Source: Winogradskyella undariae (GTDB taxonomy: Bacteria; Bacteroidota; Bacteroidia; Flavobacteriales; Flavobacteriaceae). Taken from it: 64,000 bases of DNA. A model generated the notes under the pieces. The model ran no database searches. It was not told the DNA's origin and was given only the letters and a program-made list of their open reading frames with translations. The stretch is taken from contig NZ_JABTEL010000008.1 in assembly GCF_013285155.1 (NCBI RefSeq), positions 62,001-126,000 of the forward strand, written 5' to 3'. Positions 28,545-37,680 of the stretch are shown piece after piece. Positions within the stretch are counted from its first letter, which is position 1. Every line of letters begins with the position of its first letter. The position numbers and the translations under genes were made by a program.

Positions 28545-30848
28545 ATGACTAAAACAATTACACGATTTTTATTGGTACTCGTCTTTGCAGTGCAGTGCAC
28601 TTTTGCTCAAGTTGAAATTACAGGGTCTACAGACTACGGTAGAATATTCGACCTTACGTATGATGCTCATATACCCAATAAGATTTACGGCATTACTTTA
28701 GGGAATCATATTGTAGTTTCGGAAGATAACGGTGCCACTTGGTCTCTTTTTTATACCTTGGATTTAGTGGATAACGCACTCGTAAGTCAATTAAAGTTGT
28801 CTGCAGATGGCTCGGCTTTAACCTTTTTACTCTATGCGCCAAACACAACAGAAAATACTGTTTTGGTTTATGACTTAGCTTTAGATGAGGTTGTTAGAAC
28901 TATTCCGGTACCTAATCAAGACGAATTCGCACATGTATCCTCTTACGATTTTTATGATGGCAATATGGATGTGCTTATTATGGATACTAATTTTCCTGTA
29001 GGATGGGATAGGGAATCTAAAGTGTTTTATACTGCTGACGGTGGAGTAACATGGGATATGATTTATTATACCAACGATTATGATACGGTTTTTTTAAGTA
29101 AGGTCGCCATAAGTCCTTCAGATCCTGACACTGTATTTTTAGTTAGAGCAAATGGTAGTACCGAAATTGATGGAGGTTTATATGTATCTTCAGATGCTGG
29201 TACAACGTATACAGAAACCTTGTCAGGTAATGTTTTAAGTACTTTAGCTTTTGATCCTTCAGATGATCAAACGATCTATGTCGGTACAGGTATTAGTTTT
29301 GGAGCGACACCAGAAAATTTATTTAAATCTACGGATGGAGGCGCAACGTTTAGTGTAGTGCCAATTGCTTGGACAACAGGTATATTAGAAGATATTATAG
29401 CTATTAAATTTAACGAGAATAATCCGTTGCAAATCATTGTTTTAGAAGAAAATGAAATCGTGATTTCTGAAGACGGAGGTGTTACCTTTGTCAACTATGT
29501 TTATCCATATGATAACACCGATAGTTATTATTACGGTTTAAATGTCAGCTATAACCCACATAACTCCGATGAGATTGTAATCAGTTCTAACTATATTCCA
29601 TTGTTCTCCAACGATGGCGGTGAGACGCTCAGTGCTATTGCTAATCCTTACTTTGTAAGTACAGGTACTAATGCTATTTTTTCAGATGTTAATACGTCTA
29701 GTTTATACTACGGAGTACAACAAGGTTGGGTACATAGAGACCTAACCACAGGAGTAGATACACCTTACAATTTGATGCCTTTAAATTCATATTCTACAGG
29801 TGGTACAACCTATTTTATTGATAACTATGTCGCTAATCGCATCTATAGTTTTACGTCAAGTTTTATAGGAAGTAGTTTTAATATAAGTACAGATAATGGG
29901 GTAACCAGTACGCAATTACTAAGTGTATTTACCAATAGAGTGTCGGCTTTAGCAACCTATCCTTCTAATACCGATGCGATAATTGTGGCTTTTGCAGGTT
30001 ATGATCCAGGTGAAACCCAATTAAAAAAGATTGATTTTAGCGATATAAATGCCGTTGCAGTTACAGATATTGTTATGCCTTCGGTAGATTTTATTAACAG
30101 TATTGTAATCGATGCTAGTGGGACTATCACTTTACCTATAGGAACTGTGGTTTACCGTTCTACAGATGATGGTAGTACTTGGGAAGCCTCAACTACAGGT
30201 TTAGAGGTATTTGATGCTTATGATGTGATTTTCGATCTAGAAGAGGATCCGTTAACACCAGGAACATTTGCTATTGCGTCATCAAAAGGTATCTTTATGT
30301 CTGAGGACTCTGGGGTGACCTGGACTCAAAAATCAACCGAACTAGTTAATAAAATAGCCTTTTCAACAGAAACAGTAGGAGCTATGGTTGCTACTAAGTA
30401 TACTAGCGACTTCACAGTGTTTGAATTGTTTTCTTCTACAGATTATGGGGAGACTTGGGATGTAATTTACAATGAACAATTGTTAAGTATCAGGTCGTCT
30501 TCTGCATCGTACAGGTTCGAAGATGCTGCTGTTACAGTATATGTTGGTACGTTTGATATAGGACTTATGGAATATAGTATAGATCTAGAGGTGCTAGGAA
30601 CACCTGACTTTACAGAAGATGATAATAAGATGGCCATTTACCCTAATCCGACGTCAGGAGTGCTTCACATTCAATTAAAAGATGCTTTTGTTGCTCAAGC
30701 TACTGTATATAACTTGTCTGGCTCAAGGGTGATGGACTTTAAAGGAGCAGCAACACTTGATATTTCTAAATTAGCAGCCGGAATTTATGTGTTACGTGTA
30801 CAAGATTCTAACAATATCGTTGCTTTTAAACGTTTTGCTAAGCATTAA
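28545..30848 (+). CDS. T9SS type A secreted beta-propeller (BNR/sortilin-like) protein
   Basis: 767 aa. Signal peptide 1-21 (FAVQCTFAQ). Most of the protein is a propeller with recurring Asp-box motifs: SEDNGATWSLF, TADGGVTWDMI, SSDAGTTYTET, STDGGATFSV, SEDGGVTFVN, STDDGSTWEAS, SEDSGVTWTQK, STDYGETWDV. These are of the BNR/sialidase/sortilin type, but no catalytic sialidase residues are evident. The C-terminus (about 690-767, IYPNPTSGVLHI ... AAGIYVLRV) is a T9SS type A sorting domain. Extracellular or surface protein of unknown ligand. Followed by a terminator; regulated perhaps by the TPR/HTH protein just upstream. Confidence 0.82.
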   Translation: MTKTITRFLLVLVFAVQCTFAQVEITGSTDYGRIFDLTYDAHIPNKIYGITLGNHIVVSEDNGATWSLFYTLDLVDNALVSQLKLSADGSALTFLLYAPNTTENTVLVYDLALDEVVRTIPVPNQDEFAHVSSYDFYDGNMDVLIMDTNFPVGWDRESKVFYTADGGVTWDMIYYTNDYDTVFLSKVAISPSDPDTVFLVRANGSTEIDGGLYVSSDAGTTYTETLSGNVLSTLAFDPSDDQTIYVGTGISFGATPENLFKSTDGGATFSVVPIAWTTGILEDIIAIKFNENNPLQIIVLEENEIVISEDGGVTFVNYVYPYDNTDSYYYGLNVSYNPHNSDEIVISSNYIPLFSNDGGETLSAIANPYFVSTGTNAIFSDVNTSSLYYGVQQGWVHRDLTTGVDTPYNLMPLNSYSTGGTTYFIDNYVANRIYSFTSSFIGSSFNISTDNGVTSTQLLSVFTNRVSALATYPSNTDAIIVAFAGYDPGETQLKKIDFSDINAVAVTDIVMPSVDFINSIVIDASGTITLPIGTVVYRSTDDGSTWEASTTGLEVFDAYDVIFDLEEDPLTPGTFAIASSKGIFMSEDSGVTWTQKSTELVNKIAFSTETVGAMVATKYTSDFTVFELFSSTDYGETWDVIYNEQLLSIRSSSASYRFEDAAVTVYVGTFDIGLMEYSIDLEVLGTPDFTEDDNKMAIYPNPTSGVLHIQLKDAFVAQATVYNLSGSRVMDFKGAATLDISKLAAGIYVLRVQDSNNIVAFKRFAKH

Positions 30849-30887
30849 TTACTAATTATCCCCTTATTACTAATTGTGCTGCGAGAA

Positions 30888-30920
30888 AGCCCTCATTATT
30901 AATTTATGAGGGTTTTTGAT
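30888..30920 (+). terminator. terminator after the propeller gene
   Basis: Arms AGCCCTCAT and ATGAGGGTT with TTTTTG tail, 40 nt after the stop. Confidence 0.8.
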
Positions 30921-31020
30921 ATATATGCGCGTAAGTATTTATTAATATCTTTCTTTCACATTTAGTTTTAATTGGATGTAGATATAAAAGTATCTCCGTA
31001 GTAATGTTTTACTTTTTTAT

Positions 31021-31211
31021 AAGTCCATAATGCTGGCGTATTGTTATGGACTTTTTTTATGCTTTTGCGCTTTTGTTTTACTCGTTTAGCTTCTCTGAAT
31101 CTTCGCAAGGTGAGCTGTACAATAGTAGAAGTCCATAATGTTAGGGCATTGCTTTGGGCTTTTTTTATGCTTTTGCGCTTTGAAGCGCGCTTCAGCGCAA
31201 TGCATAAAAAA
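31021..31211. repeat. two direct copies of a terminator-like unit plus a long inverted repeat
   Basis: A unit of about 50 bp occurs at 31021-31073 and again at 31131-31181: AAGTCCATAATG, a loop, TTGTTATGGAC or TTGCTTTGGGC, a run of seven T, then ATGCTTTTGCGCTTT. Each forms a hairpin with T run on the plus strand. The second copy runs into an inverted repeat: GGCTTTTTTTATGC and TTTTGCGCT on the left are mirrored on the right by AGCGCAATGCATAAAAAAAGTCC (to 31215). So the tail of the minus-strand tRNA terminator is an inverted third copy. No coding frame here is convincing. Confidence 0.8.
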
Positions 31212-31235
31212 AGTCCAGCACTTCCGTGCTAGACT
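31205..31235 (-). terminator. terminator of the tRNA-Met gene
   Basis: Read on the minus strand: AGTCTAGCAC, GGAA loop, GTGCTGGACT, then seven T. It begins 11 nt after the tRNA 3' end. Confidence 0.88.
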
Positions 31236-31245
31236 TTTACTGTTG

Positions 31246-31319
31246 TAGCGAGAACGAGATTTGAACTCGTGACCTCTGGGTTATGAATCCAACGCTCTAA
31301 CCAACTGAGCTACCTCGCC
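31246..31319 (-). tRNA. tRNA-Met (anticodon CAT)
   Basis: 74 nt on the minus strand. Acceptor 5' strand GGCGAGG pairs with TCTCGCT using two G-T pairs; D stem GCTC/GAGC; anticodon loop TTCATAA with CAT; T arm ACGAG-TTCAAAT-CTCGT; discriminator A. The CCA end is not encoded. The anticodon stem has an A-C mismatch at the loop-closing pair. An elongator tRNA-Met is most likely; a CAT tRNA whose C is modified to lysidine to read isoleucine AUA cannot be excluded. Own promoter and terminator. Confidence 0.93.
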
Positions 31320-31378
31320 ATAAATAACAATTAAATAAGATAAATTAAGTAAAAAAAACATCTTTATAATTGCGGGTG

Positions 31379-31408
31379 CAAAGATATAAAGATTTCTGAA
31401 TACAGCAA
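31379..31408 (-). promoter_or_regulatory. Bacteroidota-type promoter of tRNA-Met
   Basis: On the minus strand, TTG (31406-31408), exactly 19 nt, then TATCTTTG (31379-31386), matching TTG-N19-TAnnTTTG. It ends about 60 nt before the tRNA 5' end. Confidence 0.8.
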
Positions 31409-31497
31409 GCAATAAAAACTAAAAAAATAAAATTAATTTAAAAAGTTTAAAACTCAAGTTTAATTGTATATATTGAGCACATAATACAAGTACTAAT

Positions 31498-31890
31498 ATG
31501 GACGACAAAGAAAAATTTGAAATGGAGTTTGTGATTCAAGCATCACCAACTCTAATTTATCAGTATATCTCAACACCTTCTGGCTTATCAGAATGGTTTG
31601 CTGATAATGTAAATTCTAGAGGAGAGCTCTACACTTTTATATGGGATGGCTCTGAAGAACAGGCAAAAATGTTAAGTAAAAAGAGTGGTGAACGCATTAA
31701 ATTCCGTTGGTTACATGATGATGAAGACGGAGCAACATGTTATTTTGAAATCCGAATTCAAGTAGATGAAATCACTAAAGATGTGTCTTTAATGATTACA
31801 GACTTTGCAGAAGAAGATGAAGTTGAAGAAGGTAAAATGCTTTGGTCTAATCAAATCTCTAGTTTAAAACAAGTTTTAGGTTCAGCATAA
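31498..31890 (+). CDS. START-like (SRPBCC/AHSA1 fold) domain protein
   Basis: 130 aa, cytoplasmic. Begins with MEFVIQASPTLIYQYISTPSGLSEWFADNV, the typical first strand and helix of the SRPBCC/START-like fold, followed by WDGSEEQAKMLSKKSGERIKFRWL and a C-terminal amphipathic helix. Small ligand-binding proteins of this type are found next to YqgE/aminotransferase genes in flavobacteria. Ligand unknown. It has a perfect terminator downstream, so it is likely monocistronic. Confidence 0.82.
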   Translation: MDDKEKFEMEFVIQASPTLIYQYISTPSGLSEWFADNVNSRGELYTFIWDGSEEQAKMLSKKSGERIKFRWLHDDEDGATCYFEIRIQVDEITKDVSLMITDFAEEDEVEEGKMLWSNQISSLKQVLGSA

Positions 31891-31918
31891 GAACTAAATA
31901 ACTATTCTATTATATATT

Positions 31919-31958
31919 TGTCTCGATTTAGTTTTAAAACTAAATCGAGATTTTTTAT
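31919..31958 (+). terminator. terminator after the START-like gene
   Basis: TCTCGATTTAGTTTT and AAAACTAAATCGAGA form a perfect 15-bp palindrome (31921-31950), followed by six T. Confidence 0.92.
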
Positions 31959-32043
31959 TTAATACTGTAATTCTAGTAAGAATACTATAATTATTAATTT
32001 TTTAAGGATTGTCTCTTCAGCGGGACTTTAGAAGTGTTTTTTT

Positions 32044-32895
32044 ATGATAAATTTTAATGGAACTCTGCTTTCTCAATCAGAAGCTAAAATCACAATTGCA
32101 AATAGAGGATACAAATATGGCGATGCTCTTTTTGAAACTCTAAAAGTTGTGAATGGTAAAATCTTTTTTTGGGAAGATCATTATTTTAGACTGATGTCTT
32201 CTATGCGTATTCTGAGAATGAATATTCCTATGAGTTTTACAATGGAATTTTTAGAGTCAGAAGTTCTGAAGACTTTAGAAGCTAATCATTTATTAGAATC
32301 TGCAGCACGTGTTCGTATAAACGTGGATAGAGGTGAAGGTGGTAAGTATTTGCCTTTAGAGAGTACTCAAGTTCAGTTTAATATTAGTGTAGAAAAGCAT
32401 GATGATCCATTTTATTCTATAGATCCTGAAGCAACTTGTGTTGTTGATTTATATAAGGATTATTTTATTGCTCCAGGATTATTATCAGGATTAAAGTCTA
32501 ATAACAAAGCTATTCAAGTTATTGGTAGTATTTATGCTAAAGAAAATGATCTTGATAACTGTTTAGTTTTAAATACTAATAAAAGTATTATTGAAGCTTT
32601 AAACGGGAATTTATTTTTAGTAAAAGGAGATAAGATTAAAACACCACCATTAGAAGAAGGCGGACTTAAAGGCGTAATGAGAAAGCAAATTTTAGAACTT
32701 TTAGCTAAAGATCTAAATCTAATTATAGAAGAAACATCAATCAGTCCTTTTGAACTTCAAAAAGCGGACGAATTATTTATTACTAATGTGATAAAAGGAA
32801 TTATACCTATTACTAAATATCGTAAAAAAACTTATGGTAGTGATTTTTCTCAGAAACTCGTAGTAAAATTAAATGCAAAGTTAAGGCTGTTATAA
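32044..32895 (+). CDS. class IV PLP aminotransferase (BCAT/aminodeoxychorismate lyase-like)
   Basis: 283 aa. Fold-type IV hallmarks: NRGYKYGDALFETLKV, the PLP lysine at K151 (in GLKSNNKAIQV), the conserved Glu in IIEALNGNLFLV and the phosphate-binding GGLKGVMR loop and FITNVIKGI. The size fits 4-amino-4-deoxychorismate lyase (PabC, folate synthesis) or D-amino-acid/branched-chain aminotransferases; the sequence alone does not tell which. No pabA/pabB is in the window. Convergent with the YqgE gene. Confidence 0.85.
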   Translation: MINFNGTLLSQSEAKITIANRGYKYGDALFETLKVVNGKIFFWEDHYFRLMSSMRILRMNIPMSFTMEFLESEVLKTLEANHLLESAARVRINVDRGEGGKYLPLESTQVQFNISVEKHDDPFYSIDPEATCVVDLYKDYFIAPGLLSGLKSNNKAIQVIGSIYAKENDLDNCLVLNTNKSIIEALNGNLFLVKGDKIKTPPLEEGGLKGVMRKQILELLAKDLNLIIEETSISPFELQKADELFITNVIKGIIPITKYRKKTYGSDFSQKLVVKLNAKLRLL

Positions 32896-33049
32896 GTAAT
32901 TACTGATTTACGATCAAATGAAAATTAGCTAAATAACCATCTAAAAGTCTGTTTTAAATAAATCAGCAATATGTTTTTATTTACTTAGTAGTCTATTAGG
33001 TTTAAAAATCTATTTGTGTATCGTTTCTTAATTTGGGTTAAACTGTAAG

Positions 33050-33604
33050 TTAATTATAACTCGGGTTTTCTGGTGCATTAGACCAAATACTATAATCTCC
33101 ACCAAGCTCTATCATTTTTTCACGCCAAAAGGTATTGCATGATTTTGAAATAATTTCCTTGTTATAGATGTTTTCTGAAACTAACCAAGCATTAGATTTT
33201 AATTCATTATCTAATTGTTGTTCATCCCAACCCGAATATCCTAAAAAGAAACGAATATCTTCTGTAGAAATTTCATCGCGATTAATAAGGTTTAATACAG
33301 TATTAAAATCTCCACCCCAAAAGATACCATGAGATATTTCTACACTGTTAGGTATAAGCTCTGGTGATTTATGGATGAAGTAAAGGTTGTCTTGTTCTAC
33401 AGGTCCTCCATTATATACTGGAAAGTCAGATTCGGTGCCTTCAATAAGGTCTTTAAGATTATATTCTAAAGGTTTGTTTAAAATAAAGCCAACAGATCCT
33501 AAAGCATTATGGTCTGCTAAAAGTATCACGGCGCGATTAAATGAAATATCACCGATAATAGAAGGTTCGGCAATTAGTAAATCGCCTTTTTCGGGTTTGT
33601 TCAT
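33050..33604 (-). CDS. YqgE/AlgH family protein
   Basis: 184 aa. Motifs of the family: GDLLIAEPSI near the N-terminus, F-NRAVILLADHN-LGSVGFILNKPL, VYNGGPVEQDNLYFIHK, FWGGDF, RFFLGYSGWDEQQLDNEL, AWLV. Cytoplasmic protein; AlgH was named for effects on alginate genes, but its biochemical role is unknown. Divergent from nothing close; downstream of HU but with a terminator between, so separate transcription. Confidence 0.92.
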   Translation of the reverse strand: MNKPEKGDLLIAEPSIIGDISFNRAVILLADHNALGSVGFILNKPLEYNLKDLIEGTESDFPVYNGGPVEQDNLYFIHKSPELIPNSVEISHGIFWGGDFNTVLNLINRDEISTEDIRFFLGYSGWDEQQLDNELKSNAWLVSENIYNKEIISKSCNTFWREKMIELGGDYSIWSNAPENPSYN

Positions 33605-33683
33605 CTTAGTTTTTCTAAAGTTAGTTCACTAAATCTATGTTTTTTTTGTTAAAAATGCAACTAATAGCCAGTTTAAATTAAAG

Positions 33684-33713
33684 CAAAAAAAAACCTGCTC
33701 ATTGAGCAGGTTC
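33684..33713 (-). terminator. terminator of the HU gene
   Basis: Minus strand: GAACCTGCTCA, ATGAGCAGGTT, then a run of nine T. 23 nt after the HU stop codon. Confidence 0.9.
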
Positions 33714-33735
33714 TATATTTAAAACAAAAATTGTC

Positions 33736-34008
33736 TTAGTTTACAGCGTTACTTAAGTCAGAACCTGCCTTAAATTTCACTATATTTTTAGCTTTAATTT
33801 TTATAGTTTCTCCTGTTTGAGGATTTCTTCCGTCTCTTGCAGCTCTTTTAGATACTGACCAAGAACCAAACCCTACTAAAGAAACTCTGTTTCCTTTTTG
33901 TAAAGATCCTTCGATATCAATTAATAATGAATCTAATGCTTTTTTAGCAGCTGCTTTTGTAATGCCAGCATTTTCTGCCATTCCATTGATTAAATCTGTT
34001 TTGTTCAT
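33736..34008 (-). CDS. HU family DNA-binding protein
   Basis: 90 aa, the usual HU length. MNKTDLINGMAENAGITKAAAKKALDSLL forms the N-terminal helices; VSLVGFGSW-V and the beta-arm segment RDGRNPQTGETIKIKAK carry the Pro-containing DNA-bending tip. Bends and compacts DNA; histone-like nucleoid protein. Monocistronic with a clear promoter and terminator, in line with high expression. Confidence 0.96.
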   Translation of the reverse strand: MNKTDLINGMAENAGITKAAAKKALDSLLIDIEGSLQKGNRVSLVGFGSWSVSKRAARDGRNPQTGETIKIKAKNIVKFKAGSDLSNAVN

Positions 34009-34073
34009 AAATATTAAGTTTAAATTGTTTAAATTTTAGATTCACAAAGTGATAGTACTTTAAAAACCTTACA

Positions 34074-34103
34074 CAAAATTATTAGGATTATTAAGCTATA
34101 CAA
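34074..34103 (-). promoter_or_regulatory. Bacteroidota-type promoter of the HU gene
   Basis: Minus strand TTG (34101-34103), 19 nt, TAATTTTG (34074-34081), a full match to TTG-N19-TAnnTTTG. It predicts a leader of about 60 nt. Confidence 0.8.
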
Positions 34104-34207
34104 GTAATAACAAGGGAAATACAGCTTATTGTTAATAACTTCTGTTATTTGTTAATAAAGGGTATGTGTTTTATCGGATTTATTGTCAAACCAATGATAA
34201 TAAGGGT

Positions 34208-35167
34208 TTACAAGAGTTTTGATGTGTTTGAAAATTCAAATCCATTTAATAATGATTTAACATCCATTTTACGTTTTCCTGGTAGTTGAATTTCTAAAAT
34301 CTTAATATAACCTCCTTTGCAAGCCACTTTTAATTCGTCTTTAGAAGCGAATAAAAGTCCTGATTCAAAATCATGCTCTTCTTCAACTTTTTTAACCCCA
34401 TATATCTTTACAGATAAAGGCTTTTCTTCATTATTATCTAAGTAACACCAAGCAGCCGGAAACGGATTTAAGCCTCTTATTTTATTGTATATCGTATCAA
34501 TAGATAGAGACCAATCAATTTTACAATTATCTCTATTTAATTTATAGGCTGTTTTTAAATCTTCGGTTTGTGGTTGTATAGTAGTTGTTATAGTATTATT
34601 TTCAACTTGTTCTACCGTTTTAACCACTAAGGCGCTTCCTATAGTCATTAAGGTGTCGTGTAATTCACCAACGGTAGTGCTGGTTCCTATTTCTGTGATT
34701 TCACTTTTAATAACAGCTCCTGTGTCAATTTTTTCATCTATAAAAAATGTTGTAACTCCTGTTTTTGTTTCGCCATTAATAATTGCCCAATGTATTGGTG
34801 CAGCTCCTCTGTATTGAGGAAGTAAAGATGCATGAAGATTAAATGTGCCATATTCTGGCATTTGCCAAACAACTTTTGGTAACATTCTAAAGGCTACTAT
34901 AATTTGTAAATTAGCTTCTAATGCTTTTAATTCTTCTAAAAAAGATTCAGCTTTTAGATTTGTAGGTTGTAATATGTTTAAATTTTGTGCTAATGCAAAT
35001 TCTTTTACTGCAGAAGCTCTTAATTTTTGTCCTCGTCCTGCTGGGCGATCTGGTGCTGTAATAACTCCAACCACATTATAATTATGGTCAATTAATGCTT
35101 TTAATGTGGCAACTGCAAAATCGGGCGTACCCATAAATACAATTCGTAAATCACGTTTATCTGTCAT
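34208..35167 (-). CDS. fmt: methionyl-tRNA formyltransferase
   Basis: 319 aa. RIVFMGTPDFAVATL at the N-terminus, the catalytic region FNLHASLLPQYRGAAPIHWAIINGE (Asn, His) and TGVTTFFIDEKIDTGAVI are diagnostic. Formylates initiator Met-tRNA with 10-formyl-THF. The C-terminal domain (about 205-310) binds the tRNA. The ATG overlaps the recQ-like stop by 4 nt (ATGA), so it is translated from the same mRNA as the helicase. Confidence 0.96.
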   Translation of the reverse strand: MTDKRDLRIVFMGTPDFAVATLKALIDHNYNVVGVITAPDRPAGRGQKLRASAVKEFALAQNLNILQPTNLKAESFLEELKALEANLQIIVAFRMLPKVVWQMPEYGTFNLHASLLPQYRGAAPIHWAIINGETKTGVTTFFIDEKIDTGAVIKSEITEIGTSTTVGELHDTLMTIGSALVVKTVEQVENNTITTTIQPQTEDLKTAYKLNRDNCKIDWSLSIDTIYNKIRGLNPFPAAWCYLDNNEEKPLSVKIYGVKKVEEEHDFESGLLFASKDELKVACKGGYIKILEIQLPGKRKMDVKSLLNGFEFSNTSKLL

Positions 35168-37059
35168 GCTAGTATATAAGTGTTAGCGTGTGTTAATTTT
35201 ATTTTTTTTAATGCTATAAGTTCTGACAGACTTTGTAAAAGATCTTGTTCAGAACATTTAATTTGATGTAATAATTCTCTAGAACTTAAAGCTCCTGTTT
35301 CTAAGGTTTTTATAATTTTAATTGCAATACTGTCATTAGAACCTTTATGTCTTTTTGAAGCTTTTGAAGTACAAACGGAACAAATTCCACAAGCCTTATT
35401 AGACTTTTCTCCAAAATAGAGTAGGAGTTGTTGACTTCTACAAACCAAATCATTCTTAATATAATTTATAACCGATTCAATTTGTTGATGCTTTAAAGTA
35501 TGTTGATGATTTATTGTTTTTGCAATAGGATTGATGGTAATATCGTCTTCCCGTGGTTTCAAAAATGTAACTTCAGAGTCTGTATCGGCCATTTGAAGGC
35601 TAATAACGTCATCTTTTTCTAAGCGTTGTAACTGAGCAATGACTTGCTTTTCGGCAAGTTTAGCTTTATTGATTACTAAGCTAAGGTTCACTTTTGTATC
35701 ATAATCAAAAATACCACCATAGGTTCTTAATAATACTTTAACCAAAATATTTAAATCGAGGTGCGTTTCTAAATATTTAAATAGAACGGCATTAGTTGTT
35801 ATAAACCGAATTTTAGTTCTAAAATTATAGTGCTGTGTTAAAGTGATGATGGCATTACGATCTAACAATAATAAAGTATTGTAAGTCATTGTTGTATTTA
35901 GCTTGTAATGACTACAAAAAGATCTAAAATCGAATTGATGAATGGTGTTTTCTCCTTCACCATAAGAGATCTGAAAATAATTACATAATCTATTGTAAAC
36001 TGTTTTTACGAATTTTACAGAAGGTAAAGTACTTAAAAACTGACTACGTAAATGTTCTTCGTCAATATGTTGTTTTAGTATAAAAGCATGTGCTAATTCT
36101 CCATCTCGTCCTGCACGTCCTGCTTCTTGATAATAACTTTCTAAACTTTCGGGTAAGTTAAAATGAATAACGGTTTTTACGTTGGCTTTGTCAATTCCCA
36201 TTCCAAAAGCAGTAGTCGCAACCATAATCTGTTTTTGACCATGACTCCACTCATACAAGCGTTCTTGCTTTTCTTTATTGGTAATTCCACCATGATAAAA
36301 TGTAGATGAAAATCCTTTAGAATTTAAGTAATTATGAATATTAGTAGTTGCTCTTCGATTTCGGACATAAATAATAGATGATCCCGAATAGGTTTTTAAC
36401 AAATAATCGAGTTGAAATAATTTATCGTCCGTATGCATTACATTGTAAGCAATGTTTGGTCTAGCAAAAGAGGCTTTAAAGATATTAGGATTTATAAAAT
36501 CGAGATTAGCAACAATATCATCAACCACATTATACTTTGCAGTTGCCGTTAAAGCAATACAGTTAACGTGCGGGTGCATTTGTCGTAATACAGTAATGTT
36601 TTGGTAAGCGGGCCTAAAATCATTTCCCCATTGGCTAATACAGTGCGCTTCATCTACAGCAATTAAATTGACTTTCATTTGCTGAATTCGATCTTGAACA
36701 AGAGATTGTTGTAAACGCTCAGGTGAAAGATATAGAAACTTATAGTTTCCGTAAATACAGTTGTCTAATTGCGTGTCTAAATCTTTGTAAGACATACCAG
36801 AAGTTAAAGCAATGGCTTTTATTCCTTTTGCTTTTAAGGTATTAACTTGGTCTCGCATTAAAGCAATTAAAGGAGAAACAACAATACAAATACCATCTTG
36901 TATTAAAGCAGGAATTTGAAAACAAACAGATTTACCTCCACCTGTTGGCAATAAAGCAAAGGTGTCTTCTCGGTTTAAAACCGAATTAATTATTTCTTCT
37001 TGATACGGTCTAAATGAAGTATGATTCCAATACCGTTCTAAAACTTCTAAAGGATGCAT
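35164..37059 (-). CDS. RecQ-family ATP-dependent DNA helicase (no HRDC domain)
   Basis: 631 aa. Walker A TGGGKSVCFQIP, DEAHCISQWG box, AFGMGID and QEAGRAGRDG helicase motifs lie in residues 1-340. In E. coli RecQ the Cys4 zinc site follows the helicase core directly; here the four Cys (CRSQQLLLYFG ... CGIC-VC) sit near residues 540-560, after about 180 extra residues that look like winged-helix sequence. A further helical segment ends the protein and I see no HRDC domain. This variant RecQ next to fmt is common in flavobacteria. Overlaps its neighbours on both sides (TAATG with the ATPase, ATGA with fmt), so the three genes form an operon. Confidence 0.93.
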   Translation of the reverse strand: MHPLEVLERYWNHTSFRPYQEEIINSVLNREDTFALLPTGGGKSVCFQIPALIQDGICIVVSPLIALMRDQVNTLKAKGIKAIALTSGMSYKDLDTQLDNCIYGNYKFLYLSPERLQQSLVQDRIQQMKVNLIAVDEAHCISQWGNDFRPAYQNITVLRQMHPHVNCIALTATAKYNVVDDIVANLDFINPNIFKASFARPNIAYNVMHTDDKLFQLDYLLKTYSGSSIIYVRNRRATTNIHNYLNSKGFSSTFYHGGITNKEKQERLYEWSHGQKQIMVATTAFGMGIDKANVKTVIHFNLPESLESYYQEAGRAGRDGELAHAFILKQHIDEEHLRSQFLSTLPSVKFVKTVYNRLCNYFQISYGEGENTIHQFDFRSFCSHYKLNTTMTYNTLLLLDRNAIITLTQHYNFRTKIRFITTNAVLFKYLETHLDLNILVKVLLRTYGGIFDYDTKVNLSLVINKAKLAEKQVIAQLQRLEKDDVISLQMADTDSEVTFLKPREDDITINPIAKTINHQHTLKHQQIESVINYIKNDLVCRSQQLLLYFGEKSNKACGICSVCTSKASKRHKGSNDSIAIKIIKTLETGALSSRELLHQIKCSEQDLLQSLSELIALKKIKLTHANTYILA

Positions 37060-37601
37060 TACTGCAAATTTAAGGACTTTAGAATAAAATCTACTCTAGT
37101 TTCTACAGTTCCAAAAGGCACATCAATTAAATTGTAACCAAAACGCTCATATGTTTTTATTAAGTGATGATGAATTTCTATTGCTTCTTCAAAACTTTCA
37201 TAGCGTTCGCTATCACTTGTAAATATTTCTTGCCAAGGTGATAAAATAAAGATAGAATCGTATTTATGACTGTCACAAGTTTCTACAAAATGGTCCGGAT
37301 ATGTGTCACCAATATAATCCATGTAAGCAATAACATCGGGTAAGCCTCGGTCTAAAAACACAATAGATTCTGTTTCTTTAGCAGCATCTTTATATTGTTT
37401 AGTTCTACCTTCTAACAGTTTTTGACTAAATAGAAGTGGTTCTGTTAAAAAAAGCTGCTCAATACCGTCTTTTCTAGCGTCTAAAATTACTTGTCTAGAT
37501 ATTTCATCATAGCATGTTAAGTCACGATTTTTTAATTCGTCAATAATGGTGGTTTTCCCGGTTCCAGGTCCACCAGCGATAATTATTTTTTTTGGATTCA
37601 A
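37059..37601 (-). CDS. AAA/P-loop ATPase (NadR-kinase-like small ATPase)
   Basis: 180 aa from a TTG at 37601 (LNPKKIIIAGG). The frame stays open up to a TTG at 37679, which would add 26 residues (FTFLYFIYIIKN...) that look like noise from AT-rich sequence and would leave one base to the divergent gene. Walker A GGPGTGKTT; FLDRGLPDVIAYMDYIG contains the likely Walker B; EEAIEIHHHLIKTYERFGY follows. Small ATPases of this group resemble the kinase part of NadR; the substrate is unknown. Stop overlaps the helicase start (TAATG). Confidence 0.8.
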   Translation of the reverse strand: MNPKKIIIAGGPGTGKTTIIDELKNRDLTCYDEISRQVILDARKDGIEQLFLTEPLLFSQKLLEGRTKQYKDAAKETESIVFLDRGLPDVIAYMDYIGDTYPDHFVETCDSHKYDSIFILSPWQEIFTSDSERYESFEEAIEIHHHLIKTYERFGYNLIDVPFGTVETRVDFILKSLNLQ

Positions 37602-37680
37602 ATTGGCAATATTTTTGATAATATAAATAAAATATAAAAATGTAAAGTTAAGCGTATCTTTACAACTGAAAAATTTCAAT

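Noticed and set aside
31041..31232. Plus-strand frame across the tRNA-flanking repeats
   Set aside because: It consists of translated terminator repeats and hairpins and has no start context.
37602..37679. Longer N-terminus of the small ATPase
   Set aside because: The 26 extra residues read like AT-rich noise, start with TTG and would leave one base to the divergent DUF493 gene.
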